Under the pieces are notes generated by a model, which saw only the letters and a program-made list of their open reading frames with translations, was not told the origin of the DNA and searched no databases. Shown one piece after another: positions 53,925-62,375 of a DNA stretch of 64,000 nucleotides. How positions within the stretch are numbered: the stretch's first letter is position 1; the number at the start of each line of letters is the position of its first letter. A program made the position numbers and the translations under genes. This stretch comes from an uncultured Acetatifactor sp. (GTDB lineage: Bacteria > Bacillota > Clostridia > Lachnospirales > Lachnospiraceae): NCBI GenBank assembly GCA_910586775.1, contig CAJUJN010000003.1, positions 1 to 64,000 on the forward strand, in the 5' to 3' direction.

Positions 53925-54302
53925 GGGAAGGTGTGTTTGCCATTTGTTCAGCGCTGGAGAGCTTAAAACAGGCAGCCGGGATTGGCGCTTCCGGCGGAGC
54001 ACGAGGAGATGGATGGCGGCTCCACCTTCCTGTATCTCATCCTGGCGGACGGCTCCGCCCATGAGGTGGGAAATATGGGAAATACCTATCTGGTTATCGA
54101 CGGGGACTATTTTGAGGCGGATTACAGCTGGCTGTCTTCCTGGGACAGCATTATTCCGGAGGGGGAGGGGCCGCTGCCGGAGGAGAATCCGGTCAGGCAG
54201 CTGACCCTGGATGAGGTACTGGAGCTGTCGGAGAAGGGGGGAGGCCCTTGCCTGTACGAATTTATACTCACGACTAAAACATTTTCCAATATAATTGTAT
54301 AG
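53925..54302 (+). pseudogene. Remnant of an unidentified protein gene
   Basis: One frame (53982-54302) reads EMDGGSTFLYLILADGSAHEVGN, then YLVIDGDYFEADYSWLSSW and ENPVRQLTLDEVLELSEKGG, which looks like genuine protein sequence. There is no ribosome site or proper beginning, and the last ~15 residues run into a TATACTC-type repeat end (54263). It is probably the C-terminal part of a lost exported protein; the family is not recognised. Confidence 0.4.
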
Positions 54303-54390
54303 TAAGGTCACTGTTGTAACAGTGACCTTAGGATTGCCGGCTGTAGCTTTGGCATAGGCGGTTTGGTAAATTCTGGAGGTCTTGAGTATA
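54263..54390. repeat. TATACTC...GAGTATA bounded repeat with perfect hairpin
   Basis: Bounded by TATACTC (54263-54269) and GAGTATA (54384-54390). Inside is a perfect 12-bp stem TAAGGTCACTGT/ACAGTGACCTTA with a 4-base loop (54303-54330). The hairpin lacks a T tract, so it is not a standard terminator, though it lies at the 3' side of decayed genes. Confidence 0.5.
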
Positions 54391-54401
54391 TCCTGCGTCA
54401 T

Positions 54402-54431
54402 CTGCACAAGTTATTTTCGGACAGTTCCTTA
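54402..54431 (+). repeat. Relative of the group II intron insertion site (empty)
   Basis: CTGCACAAGTTATTTTCGG then ACAGTTCCTTA matches the intron's 5' exon (14684-14713) at most positions. The IBS1 equivalent is TTCCTT (one mismatch) and the IBS2 equivalent TCGGAC. No intron is present. Confidence 0.5.
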
Positions 54432-54497
54432 AGTGCTGATGTTATTCGGGATGCTGTTGACTGCGCCGTGCAGTCAATGCGTTGACCATATCTGCCG

Positions 54498-56057
54498 TCA
54501 TCTAATGTACAGCCGCGTCTTTATTACTTCGTAGCTGTGCCGCCCGGCCAGGGATACTTCTATCAGGACATCGGCTTCCCCAACAGGGATGCCGTCACAG
54601 AGATTATCTGCCGCGGCCAGGGAAATTTCCACTACGGAGGGCGTCTGCAGGGTGTTTTGCAGCGGCAGGCTTAATGACCTGCCCGGGCGCACTGCCAGGA
54701 AGTTTGGGGTGTATATTTTGATGTTCATCCATTGCTGGCAGCTGAACGCGGTGGCTTCCACGGTGAGTCGCAGTTTAAGGTCCTTTCCATTTTGAAAGAA
54801 CACGCCCTGGGGATGCTCCAGGTAGAGCCGGAACATGTGATGGTCTTTGCGGATTGTCATCGGGCCAAAGCTTTCATGGAACACCGGATTTCTGTCATGG
54901 GAGAACCCTACCCCGCCTATGCCCGGCACGTAGTTCACATTCCGGGCGGTGCAGAAGAGATTCGGCTGGGAGAACACCCGATATCCGCCCTCCGGCAGCA
55001 GCTCGCACATATCCCGGTACAGGAATCGGGGGATATCCTGGAGAATCCTGTCGGAAAGCTCCGTCACCGTGCCGGGAATTCCGCCCAGCAGATGGGCCTT
55101 CGTCTTTTCGATGCAGATGGTGTTGATTTTATCGTTGATAGGGTGCAGCCATTCCCGGGGCAGCCTGCTGTTGCCATGGATGATTCCCAGGATAGCGCCC
55201 AGGGTGCCTGCGGTACAGTCCGTGTCCTCACCGCAGCCTACGGCGATGCACAGGCTCCTGCCGAAATCATCCTCCCCGTACAGCCAACCAATCATCATCA
55301 GGCCAATGTTGTTGGGGGCGTCATTGCCTGCGGGGGAGACGGGGAAGCCTTCTGTATTGTCATCGGTGCTGTGCTGGACGCCGAAGGTGCCGGGGACCTC
55401 CTGCATCATGCGCTTCCTGGCCTCCTGCCATGTCAGGCCCTGGCGGAAGCTGTCCTGAGCCAGCCTCACGGCCCGGGCTACCAGGCAGTCCTTCGGAATG
55501 TAGGACAGGCCGATATCCACCAGAGTATCCCTGTCGGATTCCACGAAAGCGGCGCTTTCCAGGGCGGCGCAGAACAGCTCTCCGTAGAGGCCGTCCTCGC
55601 TGTGGTCGATGACGCCGTCCCGATAGGCGTATTTTACGGCCAGGTCGGGATTGCCCGGACTCAGACAGGCCCAGACCTCACTGCGGATAAAACACCCGCA
55701 GCTGTTGTGGTAGGCGTTCTCCACATGCCCGCTTAAGGGCGGTACCAGTCCGCCAATCATGTTTCCTTTTCCTCTGCCGTATTCGTTCCAGTGGGGCATG
55801 ATGAAGGTGAGCCAGTATTCTCCCAGAATCTCCGGTGTCAGCTGTTGGCCGTACTTCTCCGCAGCTGCCAGCCATACCAGCTGCAGGTCTAAATCGTCGT
55901 TGGGGGGCGGATTGCCGTCCATATCCTTCTGGAGATAGAACTGCAGGTCGAAGACGCCCCTCTTCCCCTCCAGCGGAGTGCCCAAAACCCCGCCGATGTT
56001 CTTTCCGTTCCAGCATCCCATGATTTTGTCGTAGAGTAACTTGGAATTCAGCTCCAT
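54498..56057 (-). CDS. ADP-ribosylglycohydrolase-fold protein with C-terminal beta domain
   Basis: A 519-residue cytoplasmic protein. Residues about 1-340 have the all-helical ADP-ribosylglycohydrolase (DraG/ARH) fold with both metal-binding motifs: NDDLDLQ (53-59) and GEDTDCTAGT (276-285, Asp278 and Asp280). Residues about 345-519 form an extra beta-rich domain that I cannot assign. Family members remove ADP-ribose from proteins or small molecules, but many copies lie in sugar-utilisation loci of gut bacteria, where their substrate is not known. Its divergent neighbour is an AraC regulator with a cupin domain, fitting a carbohydrate role (inference). Confidence 0.82.
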   Translation of the reverse strand: MELNSKLLYDKIMGCWNGKNIGGVLGTPLEGKRGVFDLQFYLQKDMDGNPPPNDDLDLQLVWLAAAEKYGQQLTPEILGEYWLTFIMPHWNEYGRGKGNMIGGLVPPLSGHVENAYHNSCGCFIRSEVWACLSPGNPDLAVKYAYRDGVIDHSEDGLYGELFCAALESAAFVESDRDTLVDIGLSYIPKDCLVARAVRLAQDSFRQGLTWQEARKRMMQEVPGTFGVQHSTDDNTEGFPVSPAGNDAPNNIGLMMIGWLYGEDDFGRSLCIAVGCGEDTDCTAGTLGAILGIIHGNSRLPREWLHPINDKINTICIEKTKAHLLGGIPGTVTELSDRILQDIPRFLYRDMCELLPEGGYRVFSQPNLFCTARNVNYVPGIGGVGFSHDRNPVFHESFGPMTIRKDHHMFRLYLEHPQGVFFQNGKDLKLRLTVEATAFSCQQWMNIKIYTPNFLAVRPGRSLSLPLQNTLQTPSVVEISLAAADNLCDGIPVGEADVLIEVSLAGRHSYEVIKTRLYIR

Positions 56058-56146
56058 AAAAGTCTCCTTTCATTCGGTTAAGCTTTATACTATAATGGTT
56101 GCAGAGGGATGTCTGAAGGACATAAGGTTTCGTCAGGCATCCCTGC

Positions 56147-56341
56147 TATACTCGTGAGCGCATTCCCTTGTTGCTCTTTTGCTATGCATGCGGAAGCGCT
56201 GACTCGTTATACATTTATGGAATTGCCGGGAAATAACTGACACTCGTATCAGTTATTTCCTTTCAAATACAGGGTTCGCGAAGCAGTTCCTGCAATTTAG
56301 AGACACTTCCCTGCTCGAAAATGTTTCCGAGCTCGAGTATA
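56147..56341. repeat. 195-bp element bounded by TATACTC and GAGTATA
   Basis: It starts TATACTCGTGAGCGCATTCC (56147-56166), continues to GCGGAAGCGCTGACTCGTTA then TACATTTAT (56190-56218), and ends AATGTTTCCGAGCTCGAGTA then TA (56320-56341). AGCGC-ATTCC and GGAA-GCGCT form an internal stem. Its left part recurs at 57641-57715 (minus), 10231-10292 and, shortened, 18602-18620 (minus). Confidence 0.6.
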
Positions 56342-56481
56342 TATAATATAATAGTGACAATCTAATCTGTGGACAATGTTGTCAGATGACTGTTTTGTAT
56401 TGATTTTTTAGAAATTGGATAGCAGAACAAAGAGCCCGCTTTAATACATTTTATTTGGCAGATGTATTAAAGCGTGAGTAT

Positions 56482-56581
56482 ATACTGCACACCAATTGAA
56501 TTTGCAGTGCAACCCGACTGCAGACCGCCAGCCAGGTATTTTCCCGAAGGCATCACTGTAAATCCTGGCGGTCTGCAGTAT
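56482..56581 (-). repeat. 100-bp palindromic repeat, copy B
   Basis: The reverse complement of copy A (47199-47298) with only a few differences, and exactly the same length between ATACTGC and GCAGTAT. The 14-bp perfect stem CTGGCGGTCTGCAG / CTGCAGACCGCCAG is conserved. The last bases form GCAGTATAAT, so the element supplies a TATAAT -10 box (56578-56583) just ahead of the AraC gene. Confidence 0.85.
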
Positions 56582-56636
56582 AATTTCTGCCGGATTGGTT
56601 TGTGCTGTTAAGGAAGATGCAGAAGGTACAGGCGGC

Positions 56637-57620
56637 ATGGCTGGTAAGACTGTAAAGGAAAAGAATCAAATGGAAGCACAGGAGAAAAATCAGGAGAAGA
56701 CGCAGATGGAAATGCGGCACAATCATCAGGAGAATGCGCAGGCAGAGATGCTGCATTATCATATGGCGGAATGGGGTGGGGGGAATGCGGTATGGGCCAG
56801 CAGGGATTTCCTGAGGAAGGGCTATAAAAGCCCTGCCAGTCTCTGGATTCGGGAGGGGAGAAAGGAGCCTTCGGAAATTCTGGTGGACTCCTACGAGCCG
56901 GAGCGTCTGCATACCCATGCGGATTTCCTGGAACTGTTCTATGTGTACAGCGGCAGGGGGGTGGCCTTTTTGGAGGGCACCAATTATATCCTGAAGAAAG
57001 GCGATATTTTTGTCATCCGCCCGGGCCAGGTGCATGCCAACTTCCCACTGGAGGATCTGATGATCTACAACTGTATCATATCCTGCGCCTTCCTGGAGGG
57101 AAAAAGCGGCCTGTCCATGGACGGACTGATGCCTTTTCTGCATCTGACAGGGAAGACTCTGCTGGAGGTGGAAAATATCTATGAGGATCTGCTGCTGGAA
57201 CAGGAACGACAGGAAATCTGCTATCAGCATATGATGCAAAGCAGTGCGGAAAGGCTTTGCGTGAGCCTTCTGCGGTTCCAGGCCGGGCACCAGACCCAGA
57301 TCAGGCACCACCATGCCATCACGCCGTTGTTGGAGTATCTGTCGGAGCATTATGCCTCCGTCACTCTGGAGGAGCTGGCACGGGTCAGCTCTTACAACGC
57401 AAGCTATCTGAGCAGGCTGTTTCGGGAGACTTTTGGCGTTTCCTTTACGGATTATGTGAATATTCTCCGGGTCAATCAGGCCGAGAAACTGCTTCGGGAG
57501 ACGGAGCTGACGGTGGAGGAGGTGGGCCTGGAGGCAGGGTTTCACAGCAGGAAGCATTTTTATGATATGTTCAGGCGGCACACGGGAATGACACCCGGCG
57601 GGTTTCGAGGGGAGAGATAG
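56637..57620 (+). CDS. AraC-family regulator with cupin domain
   Basis: A 327-residue one-component regulator. The first ~45 residues are Gln/Glu/Lys-rich and probably disordered. A cupin sensing domain spans about 88-150 (LHTHADFLELFYVYSG, then LKKGDIFVIRPGQVHAN). The double HTH spans about 228-327 (LEELARVSSYNASYLSRLF, VEEVGLEAGFHSRKHFYDMF, TPGGFRGE). Start choice is uncertain: TTG 56595, ATG 56637 or ATG 56670. It likely senses a sugar and controls the divergent ADP-ribosylglycohydrolase-fold gene or the lyase locus downstream (inference). Its promoter region contains the 100-bp repeat B. Confidence 0.85.
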   Translation: MAGKTVKEKNQMEAQEKNQEKTQMEMRHNHQENAQAEMLHYHMAEWGGGNAVWASRDFLRKGYKSPASLWIREGRKEPSEILVDSYEPERLHTHADFLELFYVYSGRGVAFLEGTNYILKKGDIFVIRPGQVHANFPLEDLMIYNCIISCAFLEGKSGLSMDGLMPFLHLTGKTLLEVENIYEDLLLEQERQEICYQHMMQSSAERLCVSLLRFQAGHQTQIRHHHAITPLLEYLSEHYASVTLEELARVSSYNASYLSRLFRETFGVSFTDYVNILRVNQAEKLLRETELTVEEVGLEAGFHSRKHFYDMFRRHTGMTPGGFRGER

Positions 57621-57640
57621 GATGAAACATTTGCCAGTAT

Positions 57641-57715
57641 AAATGTATAACAAATGAGCGCTTTCGCAATGCAAGACAAAAGGGCGGTAGATAGTTGCGC
57701 CCACGAGTATAAATG
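57641..57715 (-). repeat. Intergenic repeat copy, TATACTC/GAGTATA family
   Basis: The reverse complement reads TATACTCGTGGGCGCAACT... to AAAGCGCTCATTTGTTATA then CATTT, matching the left part of the element at 56147-56218 in order and spacing. It lies between the AraC and LacI genes. Confidence 0.55.
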
Positions 57716-57783
57716 TAAGCCTGCAGCAGCAGGGGGGACGGCAGGACAGGAAAAAACAGGAAAAATAAAATAATAAAAACTTG

Positions 57784-57839
57784 TTGACAGGTCTTGGGAA
57801 ACGTGTTAGTATTGAGAAAACGTTAAAGTAAACGTTTAC
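57784..57839 (+). promoter_or_regulatory. Promoter and LacI-type operator of the regulator gene
   Basis: TTGACA (57784-57789), 17 bp, TAGTAT (57807-57812), followed by the perfect palindrome GTAAACGTTTAC (57828-57839). Further AAACGT half-sites lie at 57799 and 57817. The palindrome with central CG is the typical LacI-family operator and sits over the transcript start, suggesting autorepression. Confidence 0.75.
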
Positions 57840-57878
57840 GTAAAGGAGTCATTCATAGGAAGGGGGAAATAAATAGAA

Positions 57879-58961
57879 ATGGCAGAGCAGGCACATTTCC
57901 AAAAGGCAACGGTCACAATAAAGGACATTGCGGCCAGGATGAATATTTCTTCTACATCCGTGCACCGCGCCCTGGCGAACAGGGGAGGCGTAAGCGAAGA
58001 GCTGCGCAGACAGATTCTGAAGACGGCGGAGGAGATGGGTTATGAGGTCAATTACGCGGCAGCATCCATCAAGCGCAGGTCCTGCCGTATCGCGGTAGTA
58101 TTTCCGCAGGACAATGGATTGTATTTTTCCAATGTATGGAACGGCATTCAGAAGAGCCTGCAGGAGGTAAAGGGCCTGAATGTCTGTCTGGAGGAAGCGG
58201 TATGCAGGAACGAGCAGCATCAGTATGAGCTTTTGAAACAGATTGCCGATACGGACGGTGAATACATGGGGGTTATTACTTTTTCTTATACGCGGAGCTC
58301 CAATGTGCTGTTTCAGTTACAGCGGCTGGTGGCCAAGAAGATTGCGACTATTGTGATAGACGATGAGCTGGAGGAGCCGGAGGGGCTGTATTGCGTTCCG
58401 CCTAACGAAAAGGCGGTGGGGTATGTGGCCGGTGAGTTTATCAGTCTGATCACACCGCGGCAGGGAACCGTTATCGTTTCCGAAGGACGCCGGGATTCCA
58501 GGATTCATGTGAATAAGCTGGAAAGCTTCCGGGCCTGTATCAGCAGTAAAAAGCCTGAGCTGCAGATCCGGATTGCAGAAGGGTATACCAGGACTGCAGA
58601 GGAAAAAGAGGCTGTCTATCATGTGTACAGGCGGCTGTTTACGGAATCGACTGATGTAGTGGTGGGATATGCTTTGACGGCACAGGATAATGAGCTGATG
58701 GTCCGGGCCGCGGAGGATGCCGGGAAGACGGCTCAGATTTCGATTGTGGGAACCGACCTGAACAGCATGACGGAACAGATGCTGAGGGAGGGAAGGATGA
58801 CGGCGGTGATTGATCAGTCCGCATACAGAAAGGGATACGCCAGCCTGCAGGTTCTGGTGGAGCGGGTGGTGAAGAACGTGGAGCCCACGCGGCGGATCGA
58901 CACTCCCATTGATATTATCTTACAGAGCAATTTAAACTTCTGCGGAAGCTTATATTCATGA
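57879..58961 (+). CDS. LacI-family transcriptional regulator
   Basis: A 360-residue regulator. The N-terminal HTH and hinge (about residues 11-60: VTIKDIAARMNISSTSVHRALANRGGVSEE) are followed by a periplasmic-binding-protein-like sensor domain (about 68-355; FPQDNGLYFSNVWNGIQKSL, VIVSEGRRDSRIHVNKLESF). It probably represses the binding protein, permease and lyase genes downstream until a sugar fragment binds. A GGAAGGGGG site lies upstream. The GTAAACGTTTAC operator in its promoter suggests autoregulation. No such operator was found directly before the binding-protein gene, which may be co-transcribed. Confidence 0.92.
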   Translation: MAEQAHFQKATVTIKDIAARMNISSTSVHRALANRGGVSEELRRQILKTAEEMGYEVNYAAASIKRRSCRIAVVFPQDNGLYFSNVWNGIQKSLQEVKGLNVCLEEAVCRNEQHQYELLKQIADTDGEYMGVITFSYTRSSNVLFQLQRLVAKKIATIVIDDELEEPEGLYCVPPNEKAVGYVAGEFISLITPRQGTVIVSEGRRDSRIHVNKLESFRACISSKKPELQIRIAEGYTRTAEEKEAVYHVYRRLFTESTDVVVGYALTAQDNELMVRAAEDAGKTAQISIVGTDLNSMTEQMLREGRMTAVIDQSAYRKGYASLQVLVERVVKNVEPTRRIDTPIDIILQSNLNFCGSLYS

Positions 58962-59044
58962 GGCAGCCATTTACCGTTTCTTATGCCGGCTCGTTACGGC
59001 ATTGAGTATAAACAGAGTGGTACAAAAAGAAGAGGAGGTATTTT

Positions 59045-60445
59045 ATGAAACTATCAAAGAATGTAATGCGGTGGCTATGCGGGGCAGTTGCGGTGCCGTT
59101 TTTATTGGCCGGATGTGCGAACGGGGACGATGGCAGCGGGAGCTCATCTCAGAATACGGGCAGCGCAGGCGGCTTTGGCGAAGCGCAGGCGGGCTCTCAG
59201 AGCTCTGAAAGTGAAAAATCTGAAAATTCTGAGAGCTCTACGGCGGACAGCGGGGAAGAGGAAAAGGGAGGTGAGATTGTTTACTGGTCCATGTGGGAAT
59301 CCACGGAGCCTCAGGCGATTGCCATCCAGCAGATTGCGGACGAATATGAGTTGGAGACAGGCATTAAGGTGAATATAGAATGGAAAGGACGTTCCGGTAT
59401 TACGGATGGGATTATTCCCGCGTTGGATTCCGGTATCCACATTGATATGTTTGATCAGTCACTGTGGCGTGTCGCCGCAATATTCGGCGACCACTGCCTG
59501 GATATTGAGGATTTGGTGGAGAAATCCGGCTATGCGGACACTGCCAACGAATTTCTGCTCCAGTACAGCCGCGAGACCAGCGAAGGCGTCTTAAAGGTCA
59601 TTCCTTATCAGATCAATACTTATTGCTTCTGGTATAACGAGGATATATTTGGCGAAGCAGGGGTGACGGAGAAGCCGAAGACCTGGGAAGAGTTCCTGGA
59701 TGTGTGCCGGAAAGTAAAGGATGCGGGATATATTCCCGTGACTACGGACGATGCCTATGCGCTTAATATGTGGAACTGGCACATCGGCAGGCTTGTGGGG
59801 GAGGAGGCGGAGAAGAAGATTTCCGATGAAAATCTCTGGGACGATCCGGCGGTTTTGAAGGCGGCGACCGATTTTGCGGAGATGGCGTCCAAAGGATATT
59901 TCTCTCCCCATATCGGCAGCAATGTATGGCCCAACGGACAGAATGTGGAGTTTGGCGGCGGCCAGGCGGCAATGTATCTGTGTGCCTCCTATCTGCCCAA
60001 TGAGGTATCGGCCATTGTGGGAGACGAATTCAGATGGGGCGCTTTTGCCTATCCCGAGGTGGAAAGTGTGGAATCCAATGTAGAGGGCGCCTTTGCCAAC
60101 GATTTATCCTACGGAAATCTGTCTGCCCAGGGCATTGCAATCAGCACCAATACGGAGATGGCAGAGGAGACTTTCGCTTTTATCGAGAAGATGACGAAGG
60201 GGGAAGGAGACCTGCTGATTGCCAGGAACTGCAACGGAATACCTGCGGACAGCACAAACAAGGAGTGGCCCGATTTGCTGAGCTCCGCCAGAGAGGCTGT
60301 GGAAAATATCAAGGTTCTGGTGAATTACGGCGCAACTGGTACAGCGGATATGCAGCCGATTGTGAAAGAAAACGTGATTAAACTGTATGCCGGCACCATC
60401 ACGCCGGAAGATTTTGTGGATACGCTGATGTCGGCTGTTGACTGA
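59045..60445 (+). CDS. Sugar-binding lipoprotein of the second ABC importer
   Basis: A 466-residue family-1 solute-binding protein. The lipobox is LAGC (Cys24), followed by a Ser/Glu-rich linker (about 30-75) and a binding domain beginning VYWSMWESTEPQ. The AGGAGGT site is near-perfect, favouring high output. It follows the LacI gene and precedes a terminator-like stem and two permease genes. Substrate is inferred to be an acidic oligosaccharide from the lyase gene downstream. It may transcribe from its own promoter in the 83-bp gap, but none is clear. Confidence 0.92.
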   Translation: MKLSKNVMRWLCGAVAVPFLLAGCANGDDGSGSSSQNTGSAGGFGEAQAGSQSSESEKSENSESSTADSGEEEKGGEIVYWSMWESTEPQAIAIQQIADEYELETGIKVNIEWKGRSGITDGIIPALDSGIHIDMFDQSLWRVAAIFGDHCLDIEDLVEKSGYADTANEFLLQYSRETSEGVLKVIPYQINTYCFWYNEDIFGEAGVTEKPKTWEEFLDVCRKVKDAGYIPVTTDDAYALNMWNWHIGRLVGEEAEKKISDENLWDDPAVLKAATDFAEMASKGYFSPHIGSNVWPNGQNVEFGGGQAAMYLCASYLPNEVSAIVGDEFRWGAFAYPEVESVESNVEGAFANDLSYGNLSAQGIAISTNTEMAEETFAFIEKMTKGEGDLLIARNCNGIPADSTNKEWPDLLSSAREAVENIKVLVNYGATGTADMQPIVKENVIKLYAGTITPEDFVDTLMSAVD

Positions 60446-60478
60446 GGCCGGGCGGCTGCTTTGCGGAGTGTGGGGGGA

Positions 60479-60507
60479 AGGGGCTATCTGTTGCTGATAG
60501 CCCTTTT
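60479..60507 (+). terminator. Intra-operon terminator or attenuator
   Basis: AGGGGCTATC and GATAGCCCTT (core GGGCTATC 60481-60488, GATAGCCC 60496-60503) form a stem followed by TTTT. It lies between the binding-protein gene and the permease genes, where partial termination would keep binding protein in excess over membrane components. Confidence 0.75.
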
Positions 60508-60571
60508 CTTCTAAAGACAAAGGCGTTCGGCAGAGAACGGAGGCGGTCCGCGGGTGTGGAAGGAGGAGCAG

Positions 60572-61480
60572 ATGAAAAAACAGAAACCGCTTACATTGCT
60601 GATCTTTTTGGGGCCCATGCTGCTGATTTTTCTGGGGCTGAATGTCTATCCCATCGTCAAGACCGTAGCAATGAGCTTTTTTCATATAAAGGGGATAACG
60701 GATCCGGTGTCGAAATGGAAATTCACCGGACTGTGGAATTACAATAAGTTGCTGCATACAAGCCTTTTTCAGAGGTCTCTTCTGAATATGGGGAAAATCT
60801 GGCTTTACGGCGGTCTGGCCATCATAACGCTGTCATTGCTTTTTGCCGTTATGTTGACAAGGAATATACGGTTTAAGCGCTTCTTTAAGACGGTTATCTA
60901 CCTGCCCTACATTGTCAGCGCGGTTGCCCTGTCGGCCATGTGGCTGCAATATGTCTACAATCCCCAGTTCGGCCTGCTAAAAAAGCTTTTTACGGCGCTT
61001 CATCTGGACGGGCTTGCATCCACTCCCTGGACCGACGCGGACCACAAGTTTATGTCCATGATGGTGGCGTATTGCTTTGGCATGATAGGCTATTTCATGC
61101 TGATATGGTTCAGCGGTATTACGCGGATCAGCCCGGAATTGAAGGAGGCGGCCAGGATTGACGGAGCCAGCCGGCTTCAGGCCGACAGGTATATTACGCT
61201 TCCTCTTTTAAAGGGAATCTTCAAAACCATTCTGACCATGTGGACGATCAGCGTGGCGGGGTTTTTTACATGGTCGCAGCTTTTTTCCACCGATGGCGCG
61301 GAATTGTCCACAATAACGCCTACGGTTTATATGTACAGCCTGATATACGGTACGGGCGGTACTACGGATGACAGACAGGCCGGTATGGGGGCGGCTGTGG
61401 GAATCATTTTGAGCATATGTACGGTGATTGTATTCATGCTGTGCAACCGGCTGATCAAAGAGGAAGATTTGGAAATGTAA
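60572..61480 (+). CDS. ABC sugar permease, UgpA/MalF type
   Basis: A 302-residue membrane permease with six helices and the EAA loop (ELKEAARIDGASRLQADRY, then TLP). The N-terminal LIFLGPMLLIFLGLNVYPIVKTVAMSF is typical of the UgpA/MalF class. The start at 60572 follows AGGAGG. It forms the channel together with the next gene; the ATPase must come from elsewhere. The genes are 13 bp apart. Confidence 0.92.
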   Translation: MKKQKPLTLLIFLGPMLLIFLGLNVYPIVKTVAMSFFHIKGITDPVSKWKFTGLWNYNKLLHTSLFQRSLLNMGKIWLYGGLAIITLSLLFAVMLTRNIRFKRFFKTVIYLPYIVSAVALSAMWLQYVYNPQFGLLKKLFTALHLDGLASTPWTDADHKFMSMMVAYCFGMIGYFMLIWFSGITRISPELKEAARIDGASRLQADRYITLPLLKGIFKTILTMWTISVAGFFTWSQLFSTDGAELSTITPTVYMYSLIYGTGGTTDDRQAGMGAAVGIILSICTVIVFMLCNRLIKEEDLEM

Positions 61481-61493
61481 AGGAGAGGGATAT

Positions 61494-62375
61494 ATGACAG
61501 GAAAAAAGCCACATAAACGATTTGACTCGGCCGTGAAGGACGGGCTGCGGAATCTGCCGGGATATCTGATACTGGGGGCATGGTGTGCCTTTACGCTTTA
61601 TCTGCTGAGTTGGGTTGTGGCGGCCAGCTTTTCCACTACGAAGGAAATTTTCTCGGGGAATGTGTTTGCTATGAGCAGCGGCGTTCATTTTGAAAATTAT
61701 GTGAGCGCGTGGACCACATCAAAAGTTTCGGTATTTTTCGGCAATTCCATTCTCTACACGGCTGTAACGCTTGTGGGCTCCATTGCAATCTGCGCTCCGG
61801 CTTCCTATGCGCTGGCCCGCTTCCGGTTCCGGGGCAACAGATTGATTCAGGTTATCCTGGTCGCGTCCATGTCAGTCCCCGGCATCATGGTGATTCTGCC
61901 GCTGTTTCAGCTGGTTGCCAGGGCGGGCGTCATGAATAACGCGGCGGCGAACAGAGTGGTTCTGATTCTTTTGTACATCGGCACAAAAATAGCGTATACC
62001 ACGATTTTCTTATATAACTTTTTTACGGGCCTTTCCTATAGTTATGAGGAAGCGGCGGCGATAGACGGCTGCTCACCGGTCAGGGCTTTCTGGCAGATTA
62101 TGCTGCCCATGGCGAAGGGCGGCATTGCCACAGTGAGTATTTTTAATTTCCTGGGTGTGTGGAACGAGTATTTTATGTCTCTGATTATGGCGGGCTCCGA
62201 TAAGGTAAAGCCGGTAGCCATAGGATTGCACAGCCTGATCAATTCCATGAAATATACGGGAAACTGGGCGGGAATGTTTGCTGCAGTGGTAATCGTAACA
62301 TTGCCATGCATCATACTGTATCTGTGTCTGTCCGAAAAGATTATCGGGGGTGTGACAGGAGGGGTAAAAGGATGA
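61494..62375 (+). CDS. ABC sugar permease, UgpE/MalG type
   Basis: A 293-residue partner permease with six helices and the EAA loop (SYEEAAAIDGCSPVRAFW, then MLP). The C-terminal SEKIIGGVTGGVKG is typical of the class. GGAGAGGG precedes the ATG. The stop codon overlaps the next start (ATGA), so the lyase is translationally coupled to the importer. Confidence 0.92.
   Translation: MTGKKPHKRFDSAVKDGLRNLPGYLILGAWCAFTLYLLSWVVAASFSTTKEIFSGNVFAMSSGVHFENYVSAWTTSKVSVFFGNSILYTAVTLVGSIAICAPASYALARFRFRGNRLIQVILVASMSVPGIMVILPLFQLVARAGVMNNAAANRVVLILLYIGTKIAYTTIFLYNFFTGLSYSYEEAAAIDGCSPVRAFWQIMLPMAKGGIATVSIFNFLGVWNEYFMSLIMAGSDKVKPVAIGLHSLINSMKYTGNWAGMFAAVVIVTLPCIILYLCLSEKIIGGVTGGVKG

Larger units (their letters stand above)
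56058..56636. other. Repeat-rich intergenic region
   Basis: A 579-bp divergent region between the ADP-ribosylglycohydrolase-fold and AraC genes, without coding frames of note. It holds a TATACTC-type element (56147-56341) and the full 100-bp repeat B (56482-56581), so nearly two thirds of it is repeat sequence. Confidence 0.6.

Noticed and set aside
56147..57715. Possible CRISPR array because of recurring short motifs
   Set aside because: The motifs are dispersed, in both orientations and at irregular distances, with no regular spacers and no cas genes.
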